This document shows, piece after piece, positions 24,531 to 36,183 of a stretch of 64,000 bases of DNA. A model generated the notes under the pieces. The model ran no database searches, was not told the origin of the DNA, and was given only the letters and a program-made list of their open reading frames with translations. Position numbers and translations under genes: made by a program. The stretch is from Carnegiea gigantea (taxonomy: Eukaryota; Streptophyta; Magnoliopsida; Caryophyllales; Cactaceae): contig JAKOGI010002983.1 in the NCBI GenBank assembly GCA_029747015.1, forward strand, positions 1 to 64,000, given 5' to 3'. Positions within the stretch are counted from its first letter, which is position 1; every line of letters starts with the position of its first letter.

Positions 24531-25490
24531 CGCATCCTGCGACGGTGAGCTAACTTTACCTGGGATCAGGATGCCGACGAGGCCTTTCAGGCACTAAAGG
24601 CATACTTAGCTCAGCTACCCAAGATAGCGAGCCTTCTCGTGGGGGAGACACTTCTACTCTATTTGGCCATCTCATAGCAGGCCATTAGCGCGGTCTTAGT
24701 GGTGGACTGAGAAAAACAGCAAATCTCAGTATGTTATGTAAGCCACGCCCTAGCTGGGGCCGAGACAAATTATCCCCTCATAGAGAAATTTGCATACGCG
24801 CTGGTAATGGCTAATTGTAAGTTGCGGCCTTACTTCAAGCCCACAAGGTCATCATTCTCATTGACCAGCCCTTGAAGAACGTCCTTTAGAGGCTGGATGC
24901 TTCTGGCCGACTCCTGAAGTGGGCCATCGAATTGTCTCAATATGATCTGGCCTTTGAATCGCGGCGAGCCATCAAAGCGTAGGCCCTGGCCGATTTCTTG
25001 GTCGAAAGCACTGCCTCCACTACGGACAGTAACCCACCCCCTTGACTGTGGAATCTTTACATCGATGGTTCATCCACAAAGGATGGAAGTGGAGCCGGCC
25101 TCATCATTGAGAGCCCTGGCAGTGAGCGGCACGAGCATGCCTTGAAGTTCATGTTCAACGCATCCAACAATAAAGCCAAATACGAAGCCCTGAAAGCGAG
25201 AATAGAGCTATGCTACACTGCGGGGGCCAACTCGGTTCGGGCATTTTCTGACTCCCAGCTGGTGGTTAGCCAGCTCAATGGGGAACCTGAAGCGAAGGAC
25301 GACGCTATGACGGCATACGTTTAGTGAGTACGTGAAGCTACCGGACTGCTGAAACACTTTACAATAACACACATCCCTCGGTCCGAGAACCGGCAGGTCG
25401 ACGCGCTGTCGAAATTGGCAAACTCCTTAGAAGACGGAAAACCTAAGAACATCCAGTGGGAGACCCTGATCGGGAGGAGCATCGATCCCC
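24531..25490 (+). pseudogene. RNase H plus archaeal-type second RNase H of the Tat-like element
   Basis: The first domain is seen as YVSHALAGAETNYPLIEKFAYAL (about 24735-24805), broken by stops. The second starts near 25045 with LYIDGSSTKDGSGAGLII and continues NASNNKAKYEALKARIEL and AFSDSQLVVSQLNGE, keeping the D, E, D acidic residues. Such a doubled RNase H is a known Tat hallmark. Stops occur at the junctions (near 25320). Confidence 0.8.
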
Positions 25491-26760
25491 ATGAAGTACT
25501 GTGGCTGGATAGGAGCTCGGCATGGATGGACCCATCCACGCATACCTCACTTATGGTACTCTACCTACGGACCCAAAAGAGGCCGACCATATAAGATGGT
25601 GATCCAATTGGTTTATCCTGTACGAGGGATACTATATAAAGGATCATTCGCTCGGCCCCTCCTACGTTGCGTGACCCCAAAGATGGGAAAGAAAATACTT
25701 GAGGAGCTACACGAAGGGGTATGCAGCTCACACATAGGGGGCCGTGCACTGGTAGTCATAGCTATATGTACTAGCTACTATTGGCTGAGCCAGAAAGAAG
25801 ATACCATGAGCTTGGTTTGCACCTGCGACAAGTGCCAAAAGTTTGCCCCCATCCAGTAGCTGTCGATTGCTTCCCTAACACCCATCGTCAGCCCCCTACC
25901 CTTTGCCACTTGTGGTATAGATATACTAGGGCCTTTCCCCAATGCTACAGGGCAGCGTAAGTATCTCTTCGTTGCCGTGGACTACTTCACAAAGTGGATC
26001 GAAGCCGAAGTAGTGGCTTCCATCACTGCCGCCAAGGTACGAAATTCATTTGGAAGAACATCATCACCTGCTTTAGTGTCCTTCACACAATGATTTTCGA
26101 TAATAGGTGGCAGTTTGACACCACTAAGATCACTGACTACCCCAGCACTTTGGGGGTGCTAAGCCAGGTTCATTGCTGTCGCACACCCTCAGACTAATGG
26201 GCAGGCTGAAGCGGCTAACAAATCAATCTTACTTGGTCTACAAAAGAAACTTGATGAAGCCGACGGTAAATGGGCGGAGGAGTTGCATGGTGTACTATGG
26301 GCCCTTCACGCAACTGAGAAAACCGCAACGGGAGAAACCCCATTCATGCTCACGCACAGGTCAGAAGCTGTCCTACTGATCGAAGTTGCACTACACACCC
26401 ACCGCCTCACAACATTTTAGGAGGAATTAAATAACGCAGTGCTTCGAGAAGCCTTGGACCTCCTCCCCTCTATCCAGGGAGATGCTCTTCTCCGAGAAGC
26501 ACTTTACAAGCTTCGCATCGTGCATCTCCATGAGCGGGCAGTGAAGCTGCAGCCAATACATGTCGGAGACTTCGTTCTTGCCGCACAGAAGTCGTAGCAC
26601 GCACAAGTGAACATCGTAAGCTCACAGCCAACTAGGAAGGCCCATACAAGGCCGTGGCTCAGATAAGGTCTGGCACATATCGTCTTCATACTACTGATGG
26701 TACACCTATCCCAAGGATTTGGCACAATAGCAACTTGCGAAAATACTACTCATAGTTTTC
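25491..26760 (+). pseudogene. Integrase of the Tat-like element
   Basis: The zinc-binding half is at 25690-25850 (EGVCSSHIGG, then CTCDKCQKF). The catalytic core begins CGIDILGPFPNATG near 25910 and continues FVAVDYFTKWIEAE. The glutamate-bearing helix NGQAEAANKSI is near 26195-26230. The C-terminal part reaches about 26720. Multiple frameshifts and stops are present. The coding part of the sense strand ends here. Confidence 0.8.
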
Positions 26761-26854
26761 CCTTTGTAAAACGCCCAACAATTATGTACCTATCATTTGC
26801 AAGAAATAAATACAATGCCTATAATGGCAATTCTACCTGCAAACTATCTTACAT

Positions 26855-27505
26855 ACTTTTAGCCTTAATGTGGCTAAAAATTCGTAAGCACGACCCTGGG
26901 GCCGGGCGCTATACTTTTAGCCCCAAGGGGGGCTAAGAACCCGTGAGCGCGACCTTAAGGCCGGTTGTTATACTTTTAGCCCCAATGGCGGCTAAAAGTC
27001 CATTAGCACATCCCTAGGGCCGGTCGCTATACTTTTATCCCCAATGGGGCCAAAGGTCCGTTAGCACGACCCTAAAGCCGATCGTTATACGTTTAGCCCC
27101 AATGGGCGCTAAGAGTTCGTGAACACAGCCCCGTCGCTGGTCGCTATACTTGTAGTCCCAATGGGGGCTAAGAGTCCGTAAGTATGACCCTAGTGCCGGT
27201 CGCTATACTTTTAGCTTCAATGGGGCCTAAGAGCTCGTGTGCATGGCCCTAAGGCCGGTCAGTTGCAATGGGGGTTAAAAGCTCGTGAGCATGGCCCCAA
27301 GGCCGATCGCTATACTTTTAGCCCCAATGGGGGCTAAGAGTACGTGAGCACGGCCCTAAGGCCAGTCGCTATACTTTTAGCCCCAATAGAGGCTGAGTAC
27401 GTGCGTGTGGCCCTAGGGCCAGTCGCTATACTTTTAGCCCCAATGGGGGTTAAGAGTCCACAAGCATGACCTAAAGGGTCGGTCACACTACCCCCGACCC
27501 CGATG
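26855..27505. repeat. Palindromic minisatellite array 1 (about 11 units of roughly 60 bp)
   Basis: A unit of about 60 bp recurs with the core TTAGCCCCAATGGGGGCTAA, a near-perfect inverted repeat, joined by a variable linker containing GGCC. Units sit near 26860, 26915, 26978, 27030, 27090, 27150, 27210, 27258, 27318, 27378 and 27438. Located between integrase and the end of the long antisense gene. Confidence 0.9.
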
Positions 27506-27749
27506 GGTTCCTATCACTAGTTATTTCGCTTGGGGGCCATTGTCATATAGAGTACAAGCAAAGTAGAGGCACACATGCATGAACCTGAGCAATTAAAACA
27601 AAAGTAAAGTGAAACAACAAGTAGAAAGGCACGTAACGAAGAAGGACTGTGCAAAAAACTTATAAACTTTTCATTGATTGAATAGAAGAAGGAATACAAG
27701 CACCAAATAGTCGAAAAGAAAGACAAAAAGGAGTAAAACCCTAGGGGCC

Positions 27750-30515
27750 CTAGACGTCGGGGTCTTCATCATTATCACTGCCCTTGGCCATCCCGGCAAC
27801 GTCACCTTTATAGCCAGGTGTTGAGGCTTCGACATCTAGAGGCGTGGTCTCCTCATTATCCACAGCGACAGGGGGGTTAAACTCCACCAACTCAGGGTCC
27901 TGACCTTCGGCTCGGGCCTGACAGCGATCCTCAAAAAACTTGACATACGCCTCGAAATAGCCTTCAGCACGGAAGGCTTAAGGCACATGGGTCTCAAAGA
28001 GCTCCCGAAAAATGCAGCGCTCTCACCACGTCCCCATTGATAGCCATGATCCTCGGCCCTAGCCGACTCTTCTGTCTCAGCTTCTGCCTTGGAGCGGGCC
28101 TCCTCCAGCTGGTGCTGTAAGTTTTTCTTTTCGGCTTCTAAGGCCTCTTTCTCCTTCTTTAACTTCTCTAAGCGGCATTTGCACTTAGCTGCCACTTCAT
28201 CTGAACTTTGGCGCTTAGCTTGGAGGTCACTAATTTGCCCCCGCAGCTGGGTGTTTGAACTCTCGAGCTCGTGAATTCACCCCTCCAGAGTAGAGACAGA
28301 CGGACGAACTTGACCTTGCCAGCTTCAGTGCTCAGGCAAGGGCTTGAAAAAGACTTGACACATTTAGATAAGGAAGGCAAAGGTAAAGAGCATAAAACGA
28401 TGCGGACGTAGCTTCACCTCAGCAATAGCCACTTGCTCTTCATCAACTGGAGTCGACTCAGCAGGATTAGCCAACGCCAGCAACCATGACTTGGTCAGTC
28501 TCTCCACCAAGGCTCGCTTGGCAGAGGCATCTACGGCCAGGAAGTCCGAGGCTGGAGCTTGGGTGTGCACTGAGGGCTCTCCGGCTGCCGGGGGTGAGGA
28601 ACCCTCGTCACCTCAAGATCCACCTGTAACAGGCGACCCTTGCCTTTTGTCAGAGGCCTAACATCTGCCCGACCTTCAACTCTAGGCAGGTCCCTCTAGC
28701 CCTTTGCCTTTGGACGATAGAGGCCCGGCCCTCAGGGGTATGGGAGCAAACGCTGCGGCCACTTCGTACCCGTCTGCTGCCACTTGTGAGAAACTAAGTG
28801 GGGAAGGTTCAAGGACCCTGCAATCGACTTCTTGTTGTGAGGAACTAGGGGCAGAGGTTGTAGAACAGGAAAAATCAGTAAGCATACAAAGGTTCATAAG
28901 GAACTGTAAGAAAAGATAAACACGTATTGGTAGAGGATGAACCTCCTTAGCTTGCACCTCCACGCGCTTGCGCCATACCTCCTCCTGGACCTTCTTAGCC
29001 TTGGCAGCGACCTGCTTAGCTGTAGCATCCCCGGACTCTAGGGGCGACAACTTCACCCTCGCTTACTTTGCACAAGACAAAAAAGAGTCAGGTTAGAACC
29101 AGCAGAAGAAGGCATATGCAAGAGAAATGTTCAGTACCCTTAGAAAGATCTTTAAGGTTAAGCAAGCTGGCTGCAGCCAAGAAAAAGTCGTTGGCAAAGT
29201 AGTTCAGCTGGGAAAGCCAATTTGGAGGCTCCCTCTCACTCGATCTACTTCGCTTTCGCTCAGGCCCCTTCTGGGCGTCCACGACCTGGGCCATGAATTT
29301 AGGATCGGCCTAGGATGGTCGTCCTCCCGGATGTAGAAATGTAAGTAATGGGCATCCCTCTTCTCATCCTCGGTTGGCTCCTTGTAGGGATTTTGGACTG
29401 GCTTCGCTTAATTCTAATTAGGAAGATTCCCCGAACCTGCGTCCCGGTGTACAAAAAGAAATTCATATTTCCAATTTTTAACCTTGGACTTCTTATCGAT
29501 AGCCATCATAAAAGCCTTCTTGTTGTTAAAACAATACCATTCGAGGTCCCCAATCTCCTTAGGGGTCCTCTGGATCGAATGGGCCGGTGCGAAAGCGCGG
29601 CCTGTCCCTATCAACCAACGTAGCTGACACGTCGCTATGAAAGAACATATGTTGTGCCATGACGTGGGCATAATTTGCACAGGAGCCTAGCATACTTGTT
29701 TAAGATGTCCACGATCACGGGATGGAGCAGAAACCCTACGCCGTAAGTAAAGGTTGCCTGGTACATTGCTATACATTTAGCGGTCAGCTTATTCACAGTA
29801 GCATCCGCCTCGAGGAATACAAACCTATATCCGGTAGGCAAGACGTACTTTTCCTCCAGGGCCGACCTCTTCAGGGAGCTCACAACTTTTGGACTAGGGA
29901 AGTGAGTGCTCGGCCCATCCTAGATATCTAAGCGCTCGGGTGCCCCTGGAAAAACCATTCCCTAGGCCACTACCTCTTGGACCGCCTCCTCTCAAGTGCG
30001 ACCTCTCTTCTTAAGCACGGCCCTTCCTAAGCTACTAGTTTCCCCCTCTGAAGAGGAGCTGGTGCTGGTGGAATAAACCTCGATATCATCACCCGACCTA
30101 TGGGAACCAGAAGAGCAGCAAGGGTTACCTTCAGAAGTTCCCTTGGCCACAGCTCATCGGGACTCCTCAGGCAGGCAGTCATCTTGGTCTTGGCCATGCT
30201 TCGTTCCTAGACATCAATTAGACTAGGGGCAGCTATGTTAATCTCCCATAGGTAAGAAACGTCCTCCTCAATACTGAGAATACTAGGGGTGGAGCAAGAC
30301 TTGCAGTTAGACCACGAGGATGTGCCAGGCTCAGATATCGACACCACATAGGGAATCTTCTTGGGCTCTCTAAACTGATTCTTTGGGGGGATGCATGCTA
30401 CCACCCAACCATCAATTAGGACCAGGAGGCTAGGACACTGCGGGTGATGGCCCATCCTTTGGGGCCCGACTTGTTCCTCAGGGACATTCCCACTTAATGA
30501 ACAGGATGAAGACAT
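27750..30515 (-). pseudogene. Antisense gene of the Tat-like element, putative gypsy-type transposon family
   Basis: It starts MSSSCSLSGN at 30515 and ends DEDPDV-stop at 27750, with frame changes between. The conserved domain spans 29883-29414: TGYRFVFLEADATVNKLTA, TYGVGFLLHPVIVDILNKY, TSWHNICSFIATC, then WYCFNNKKAF; from memory this matches plant proteins labelled putative gypsy-type transposon (Transposase_28). Downstream is a coiled coil at about 28190-28080 (LEKLKKEKEALEAEKKNLQ). At least one GT-AG intron looks real (29137-29066, 72 nt), and others are possible near 28900 and 28400, so it may be spliced. Function unknown; such genes are transcribed antisense to the element in Retand and Grande. 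Confidence is high for family, low for role. Confidence 0.7.
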
Positions 30516-30812
30516 AATCACACAAATATAAATACAACAACAATCCTCAAAGGAGGTACAATGGCGTACCTGTAAAAAATGGAGACGTAGAAGGAAGAAG
30601 TTGAAGGCAAGGTTGAAGGCACACACATAGGCCCTTTGCAGATTTAAAGGGGAAGGTTGAAGGCACACACAGGTCCTTTGAAGATTCAAAAGGAAAGGTT
30701 GAAGGCGCTACAGTAAAGGGGAGTAGAGCTTCTCTCTCTAGAACTCCACTTCTCTTTCTACAAGCTTTTTAAGAATGAAGGAAATGACTCACCTCAGAGA
30801 CCCTGACTTTAC

Positions 30813-30820
30813 TTATATAG
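30813..30820 (-). promoter_or_regulatory. TATA-like box of the long antisense gene
   Basis: Minus strand CTATATAAG lies about 300 bp before the MSSS start codon, near the edge of the second minisatellite. It resembles the TATA boxes ahead of the small antisense genes. Confidence 0.55.
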
Positions 30821-30974
30821 GTGAAGTATGGAAGAGAAACGGGAGGGGGCACTCTCCCCCAGGAACTTGAGGGGATGGCACCATGACACGTAACACCCAA
30901 GGTGACACATGGCGGCTAGGAACTAACCCTAACAGCTACAGTTCTCCTCATAAATCTGACAGGTCCAAGGGAAG

Positions 30975-31445
30975 TAGAAGATCTGGTAGCTCGGTCTAAA
31001 GGCCGGACGACACACCTTTAGCCTCAATGGGGGCTAAGGAACCAACTGCTCGGCCTAAAGGCCGAGCGACGCACCTTTAGCCCCAATGGGGGCTAAGGAC
31101 CCAGCCGCTAGGCCTAAAGGTCGGGCGATGCATGCACCTTTAGCCCCAATGGGGGCTAAGGACCCAGCCGCTCGGCTAAAGGCCAGGTGATACACCTTTA
31201 GCCCGAGTAGGGGCTAAGGGCCCAACAACTCAGCCTAAAGGCCGGACGACACACCTTGAGCCCCAGTGGGGGCTAGGGACCCAACCGCTCAGCCTAAGGT
31301 CGGGCAGTACACCGTTTGCCCCAATGGGGGCTAAAGGGCCAGTAACTCGGCTTAAGGGCCGGACGATACACTTCATGCCCCAAGGGGAGCTAAGGACCGG
31401 CAGCTCAGTCTAAAGGCTGGACCATACATTGTTAGCCTTAAAGAA
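30975..31445. repeat. Palindromic minisatellite array 2 (about 8 units of roughly 60 bp)
   Basis: The same core palindrome as array 1 (TTTAGCCCCAATGGGGGCTAAG) but a different linker (CTCGGCCTAAAGGCCGG, itself palindromic around GGCC). Units fall near 31015, 31075, 31140, 31198, 31258, 31318, 31375 and 31430. It lies upstream of the long antisense gene, so the two arrays bracket that gene. Confidence 0.9.
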
Positions 31446-31710
31446 AGACCGAGAATCCCTAAGGCTATAACAGGCTGAACACTACACAGCTAGACCTCCG
31501 AGAGAAGCTGTCGATTTTTGGACACGACCTAGGGACTGGGGAAGACAAATCCATATGGGAGTATTGAGCAGAGATGAACGAAAGAGTATCAAATAAAAAT
31601 CAAGTCTGGAAAACCGGGACAACTATCTTATTATTCAATGCGAGCAGCTACAAACCAACTTTTATAAACGATACAGAGGGTAACAAAGGTAGCGAAAGAC
31701 AACAGAACTT

Positions 31711-32110
31711 CTATGCCTCCTCTTTATCACTTGAAGCAGGAGGAGCGTCGCTTAACCCCGAGTCTTCCACAAGGCCGTCAAGGCGGAAGGCATGGGCTCT
31801 CCTAAGCCTATTCTCGATGTTTCCTAGCCAGGATTCAATAGGGGCCTTGTCCAACTTCTGCAGGACCCACATCATGTAATCCATCGTGAGCCTGTTCCTG
31901 AGTCCTAGTTCTGCAGCATCATTCAAAACCATGGCATAAAGGATCGCCTGCACCATCTTCGGAATGTTGGAATTGTGGGCGTACCGCATCACCACGCCAA
32001 GACTCTCTTGAAGACCAACGAAAAGTGTCCCGAACATACTTCGCCGCCTGTTCGGTGCTGGGAAGCTGGGAAACAGGATCATTCTTCTTTTTTCTCTCCT
32101 TTCCCTTTAT
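31711..32110 (-). pseudogene. Small antisense gene, copy c
   Basis: Reads KYVRDTFRW (another frame, near 32035), then IPKMVQAILYAMVLNDAAELG, WVLQKLDKAPIESWLG, and an acidic tail ending SDAPPASSDKEEA-stop at 31711. It is paralogous to the genes at 32648 and 33617. The N-terminus runs into a long CT/GT microsatellite, and one frame change near 31990 breaks it. An AATAAG lies about 80 bp past the stop. The protein family is not recognised. Confidence 0.65.
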
Positions 32111-32116
32111 CACTCC

Positions 32117-32250
<134 letters not shown>

Positions 32251-32300
32251 GGCTTGGGAAATTCGTTGGGTGGCACCTCCTAAAGGATTCTACCCATCCT

Positions 32301-32308
32301 CTTTTATA
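32301..32308 (-). promoter_or_regulatory. TATA box of small antisense gene c
   Basis: Minus strand TATAAAAG in the context CCCCTCTCTATAAAAGAGG, corresponding in position and flanks to the box at 33217-33224. Confidence 0.6.
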
Positions 32309-32545
32309 GAGAGGGGTTGGTAGCCCGAAGGACAGCACATTTTCCAAGGAGATAGTGAGCCACTCCGTTCTTGCCAGGTGGCCCCTGCAACCTCAAGTCT
32401 GAAAATCGGGTCCATCCTTCAAGTTCCTCACGGCCCGACCACCTAGTAGGTTCGAGGAAATAAACTATAACCAAAAGAGGACCCCACAAAATAAGAGCAC
32501 AATGGTTTAATGGAGGAGTCGACCCCTAGCATAGAGGGGCGGCAC

Positions 32546-32551
32546 TTTATT
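32546..32551 (-). terminator. Poly(A) signal of small antisense gene b
   Basis: Minus strand AATAAA about 98 bp after the stop of copy b; copy a has the same arrangement at the same distance. Confidence 0.5.
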
Positions 32552-32647
32552 ATCAAAACCCGTAATTATAGATATGCCTCATAAGGAGGAACGTGCGAAG
32601 GGAAGTATAACACAAGAAAATACTTTGAGAAATCTAACACTAATCCT

Positions 32648-33091
32648 CATCGCTCGAAAGGGGTGGGGGATCAGTTGAACCCGAGCTCTCTTCTTGACCA
32701 GTCACTAGTCCGTGCGCACCGCTCAGTGGAGTTCGCTGGCAGAGCTGTGCCTCCAACAGGGTGCGCCTATTGACATTCTGCCAAGATTCAAGGACTTCCA
32801 TCGCAAGCCCTCAAGGGTCGACTTCAAATCAGCAGGTGTGAACCTACTCACAATGCCCAGCTCCATGACATCATTAAGCACCTTGGTAGAGAAGGTGGCT
32901 TGAACCATTTTGGGAAGATCGAAGTCACGTGCTGCTTCCTCCACCTCGGATAAAATAAAGCATAGACATAACTCCTGGTAGTCCTCTAGAAGTAGATGCG
33001 AAGGACGTGAGACACTCCTCCAATGCCATCGAAAAGTTTCCCTCACATCGTCAGCCATCTCTTTAGTGCGTCGAAAGGGGGGAAAGGCCAT
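32648..33091 (-). pseudogene. Small antisense gene, copy b (best preserved)
   Basis: It starts MAFPPFRRTKEMADDVRETFRW at 33091 in a single frame through LPKMVQATFSTKVLNDVMELG and LKSTLEGLRWKSL. One frame change near 32775 leads to the rest (ESWQNVNRRTLLEAQL) and an acidic Ser-rich tail ending STDPPPLSSDED-stop at 32648. About 147 residues in all. A TATA box lies 126 bp upstream and AATAAA about 98 bp downstream, so it has the form of a complete small transcription unit on the strand opposite gag-pol. No known domain recognised. Confidence 0.7.
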
Positions 33092-33216
33092 AGTAGGGTG
33101 GCAAATGGGGACTCCGGTTGGAATCACAAACTAGGACTCACTTTAGGAACTCTTACTTCTCTCTCTAAGGATTTTAGAATGCTTTCAAGTGACCCTCCAT
33201 AGGGATGTCTGCTTCA

Positions 33217-33224
33217 CTTTTATA
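33217..33224 (-). promoter_or_regulatory. TATA box of small antisense gene b
   Basis: Minus strand CTCTCTATAAAAGTGAAG, 126 bp before the MAFPP start codon. Confidence 0.65.
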
Positions 33225-33515
33225 GAGAGGAATAGAAAGGGTTAAAGGGAGACCACATGTTCCTAAGCTGCCCAGCGTCAGGGCACACTCAGTTCTTGCT
33301 ATGTGGCTATAAATTACACAGTGCTCGCCATCAATGTCACCAGAGCGAAGGCAACCCATCCTAGAGAAGGACCATGAAGCTGCCCATTCAGGACCTAAGC
33401 CAGAAGGCCGAGCCTCATAACATCACATAGTCAAGTGCGATAACAAGGCTGCTTGGTAATAAAAGTATGCAAAAGCGCAAAGCTAAGGCAAAGCTCCCGC
33501 GAAGAAAGCCATCAT

Positions 33516-33521
33516 TTTATT
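33516..33521 (-). terminator. Poly(A) signal of small antisense gene a
   Basis: Minus strand AATAAA about 96 bp past the stop codon of copy a at 33617. Confidence 0.5.
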
Positions 33522-33616
33522 ACAAATACTTATGAAGCACAAAAAAAGGAAGAAGAAGACAGAGGGAAACACAGAATGTGTGCCTTAACGATCATCGCTA
33601 GCCGAGCCTCACTCCT

Positions 33617-34184
33617 CGTTGTCATCACTAGGAAGGGGAGTTTGGCCATCAGACCCTGAGCTCTCCTCCTCTTTTGAGCCACTGGATGCCTCCTGTCGGC
33701 GGGTCTCCATGATCCTACCCATGTTACGTCCCATCCATGCTTAGAAAGCGTTCCATCGCAACTCTTTGAGGGCCAACTCCATTACCGCGATCATCCACCT
33801 GCGCAGCACACCGACCTTCACGGCGTCATTAAGAAGTATCGTCAGGAATACCACCTGGGGCAACTTAGGAACCTTGTAGTCTTGGGCATACTCCTCGTCC
33901 ATAGCAAGATCGAAGTCTGGGCACAGCTCTTCGTAATCGTACAGTAAAGGTCTGGGAGGAAACACCGCCTCTCTGCGATACCATTCGAAGTTACCCAGAG
34001 CGTAGAGCTCCATCTCGTCCGTTGTCAATGAGTAGAGGAATCCCATATTAGCCAGGGAAGATCTTTGACGCAAGGGATACGCAAAAGTGTGGTGCAGATA
34101 AGGTTTTTGGAGCAGCTCTTCTTTATACCCGAAGTTGACGGGACCTTGTAATGCTAGCAAGCCTCGAAAACCCCAGGATGACAT
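33617..34184 (-). pseudogene. Small antisense gene, copy a
   Basis: One open frame from 34184 to 33741 reads MELYALGNFEWYRREA, LLYDYEELCPDFDLAMDEE, then VPKLPQVVFLTILLNDAVKVG and ALKELRWNAF. After a single stop codon the same frame continues (AWMGRNMGRIMETRRQEASS) to an acidic tail SDGQTPLPSDDNEE-stop at 33617. It is paralogous to copies b and c. The true start may be one of the internal methionines (34056 or 34020), which align with copy b. The 5' side shows no clear TATA box. Confidence 0.65.
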
Positions 34185-34321
34185 TAACTAGCGGCCAAGT
34201 GTTAAGATCAGGAGAGGGTAACCGGCCAAGGGTAAACCATTTTTCCATGACCCACCGACTGTCGCGCCGACCAAACGAATCCACATTTCACCTGACTACC
34301 TGAGTAGGCCCACATGCATGT

Positions 34322-34339
34322 AAAATTTGGGGGCCTAAA
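34322..34339 (+). promoter_or_regulatory. Polypurine tract of the Tat-like element
   Basis: AAAATTTGGGGGCCTAAA directly before the 3' LTR start TGATCCAG, in the expected place. Confidence 0.75.
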
Positions 34340-34807
34340 TGATCCAGAAATTGTGATCTTCTTTGGAAGGCCCATGGGTACCCAATTACGAGGCAGGCCC
34401 AAACGTGGTAGTGGGCCTAAACGGGACCCTTGGGGCTCCCACCACAAGCTTAAACAAAACAAACCAGACAACATCCCACCTCTGGGGATCCCCAGTATGA
34501 ATTTACCATCCTATCCCTTACTACAAGGACTATAAATACTCTACCCACCTCGGGAAGAGGATTTGGACTCTGACATATTGAACTCTGACATAATTGACTT
34601 TACTCTCCCTTTATTGCATTTATATCTCTTGGACCCTCCTTTGACTTGACCGTCGGAGAGGCCTTCCTCGGACCACAACCCGAGGGTGCCTTTTTTGCAA
34701 GCTCCACGGAGGAAAGGAGCCCGTCAGTTGATCCTCATGTGCCATCTCATAAGCCCAAGCTCTTACTCCATGTTATCTTCAACAAGGTATGAGAAAGTCC
34801 TGAAGCA
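34340..34807 (+). repeat. 3' LTR of the Tat-like element
   Basis: 468 bp, TGATCC to GAAGCA, followed by the AGTGT target duplication. It contains CTATAAATACTC at 34528-34540, a likely TATA box of the LTR promoter (the 5' copy has CTATAGATACTC). Confidence 0.9.
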
Positions 34808-34812
34808 AGTGT

Positions 34813-35312
34813 AATTTGATTTTGGTTGTTGAAATTGAGTTAAAAGCTCCAGTTTATACCAGAATTGTTCCAGTTTTATGCTTCATCAAATATTGGCTTA
34901 GTGGGGTCGAATCCTTTGTCTTCTTAGTAGAATTTCTTTGGTGTGAATTGTGGCCCCCTAGTTTGGATTTGACAGTCGCAACTGCTTAATTGAAGGACTT
35001 GGACATTTCACTCTGTTGCTCTTCTTTGTCGCACTGCATTGCTGGATCATGCTACGGACCTTTGAATTCATCTTGTTAAATACGTTATTGGTTTGTTTTC
35101 TTTTTGTTCTCAAATGATGGTTATGATCTTTATTTAGTTAATGCTATTAGTCAGGGCTAATGGTTTGGTTAATACAACTTGTTTCAGATTTTGAGTCTAC
35201 GCTAGAGTCTTAGTGGTCTAATTTCATAATCCATATATGTGTATTGACACCCCAAATATTGTGATGATAAATGATGTGTTTGCGGCTAAAACTAATCATT
35301 ATTAAAATCACA
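34813..35312 (+). repeat. 5' LTR of the Athila-like element, right part
   Basis: Resumes after the AGTGT duplication and ends ATTATTAAAATCACA, as does the 3' LTR remnant at 40180. Reassembled, this LTR is about 1.3 kb. Confidence 0.75.
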
Positions 35313-35320
35313 AGAAGTTT

Positions 35321-35337
35321 TGGCGCCGTTGGCAGGG
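35321..35337 (+). promoter_or_regulatory. Primer-binding site for tRNA-Asp (Athila-like element)
   Basis: TGGCGCCGTTGGCAGGG matches the complement of the plant tRNA-Asp 3' end (TGGCGCCGTTGCCGGGG) at 15 of 17 positions, eight bases after the LTR end. The following 0.85 kb (35338-36183) is T-rich untranslated leader without a gene. Confidence 0.85.
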
Positions 35338-36183
35338 ATGAGTTTGTGAAATTTGATTGCATCGAGCCATTGTTGAGTCGTTTTTGAGTCATTTTTATTT
35401 TTTTGTTTCGTATTTTTGATTTTCGATTTGTGTGTGTTGGTTTCGTTTAATTTGGATTTCTTTTGATTTTTGAATTGAATCAGTATTTTTTTGTTTTTAA
35501 TCAATTTTATTTTGATTTTTAGAGGTTATTTTCTGCTAAAAAACAGAACTAACAAATCCAGTTTCAGTGCAGAAAAAAAGCAGAACAGGAACAACACCAG
35601 TGCAGGTTATATAGGAATTTTAGATTCTGTTTGAATTTTTTGGAGTAGTTTTGGGCTAAATTTTTTTGATATGATATTTTTAATAGATTCGCCATGAGTT
35701 TTAGAGTCTAGGTAAATTTTTATGTGATTTTTAGGACATTGCGAAATTTTCTGTGATTTCTAAAAATAATTTATGTTTGGAATTTTCTGCACTGTTTAGG
35801 GATAGAAAAAATTGAAAAAAATATATTCATGTTCGTTGTGATTGTGTGGAATTTTCTGTGTATAGGGTTCTAATTTTAAGGGTTAGTTTTTCTATTTTAA
35901 TTTTATTTTTAGAATTTACTTGTTTAGGTTTAGTTGATTTCGGTTTTCTTTTTGTTATTTTGAGCTTTCTGTTTTCATTTTTTTTTTGTAGGGTTAGAAA
36001 AAATCCAAAAAAATAGAAAAGGAAACAGATAAAAAAGACATTTTTTGTGAGGGCGTGGGATTTTCATAATTGGCCCGGTTAGAGACCCTAAGAGTGAAAG
36101 ACTTGTTAGGAGTGAACCCGACTCTGGCCTAGAACCTGAACCTGAACCCACCTGAACCCAAGTTTGAACTAAAATTGCAAGAA

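Noticed and set aside
26855..31445. Regularly spaced repeats considered as a CRISPR-like array
   Set aside because: This is plant nuclear DNA, the linkers are themselves repeated and variable in length, and no associated genes exist; it is a minisatellite.
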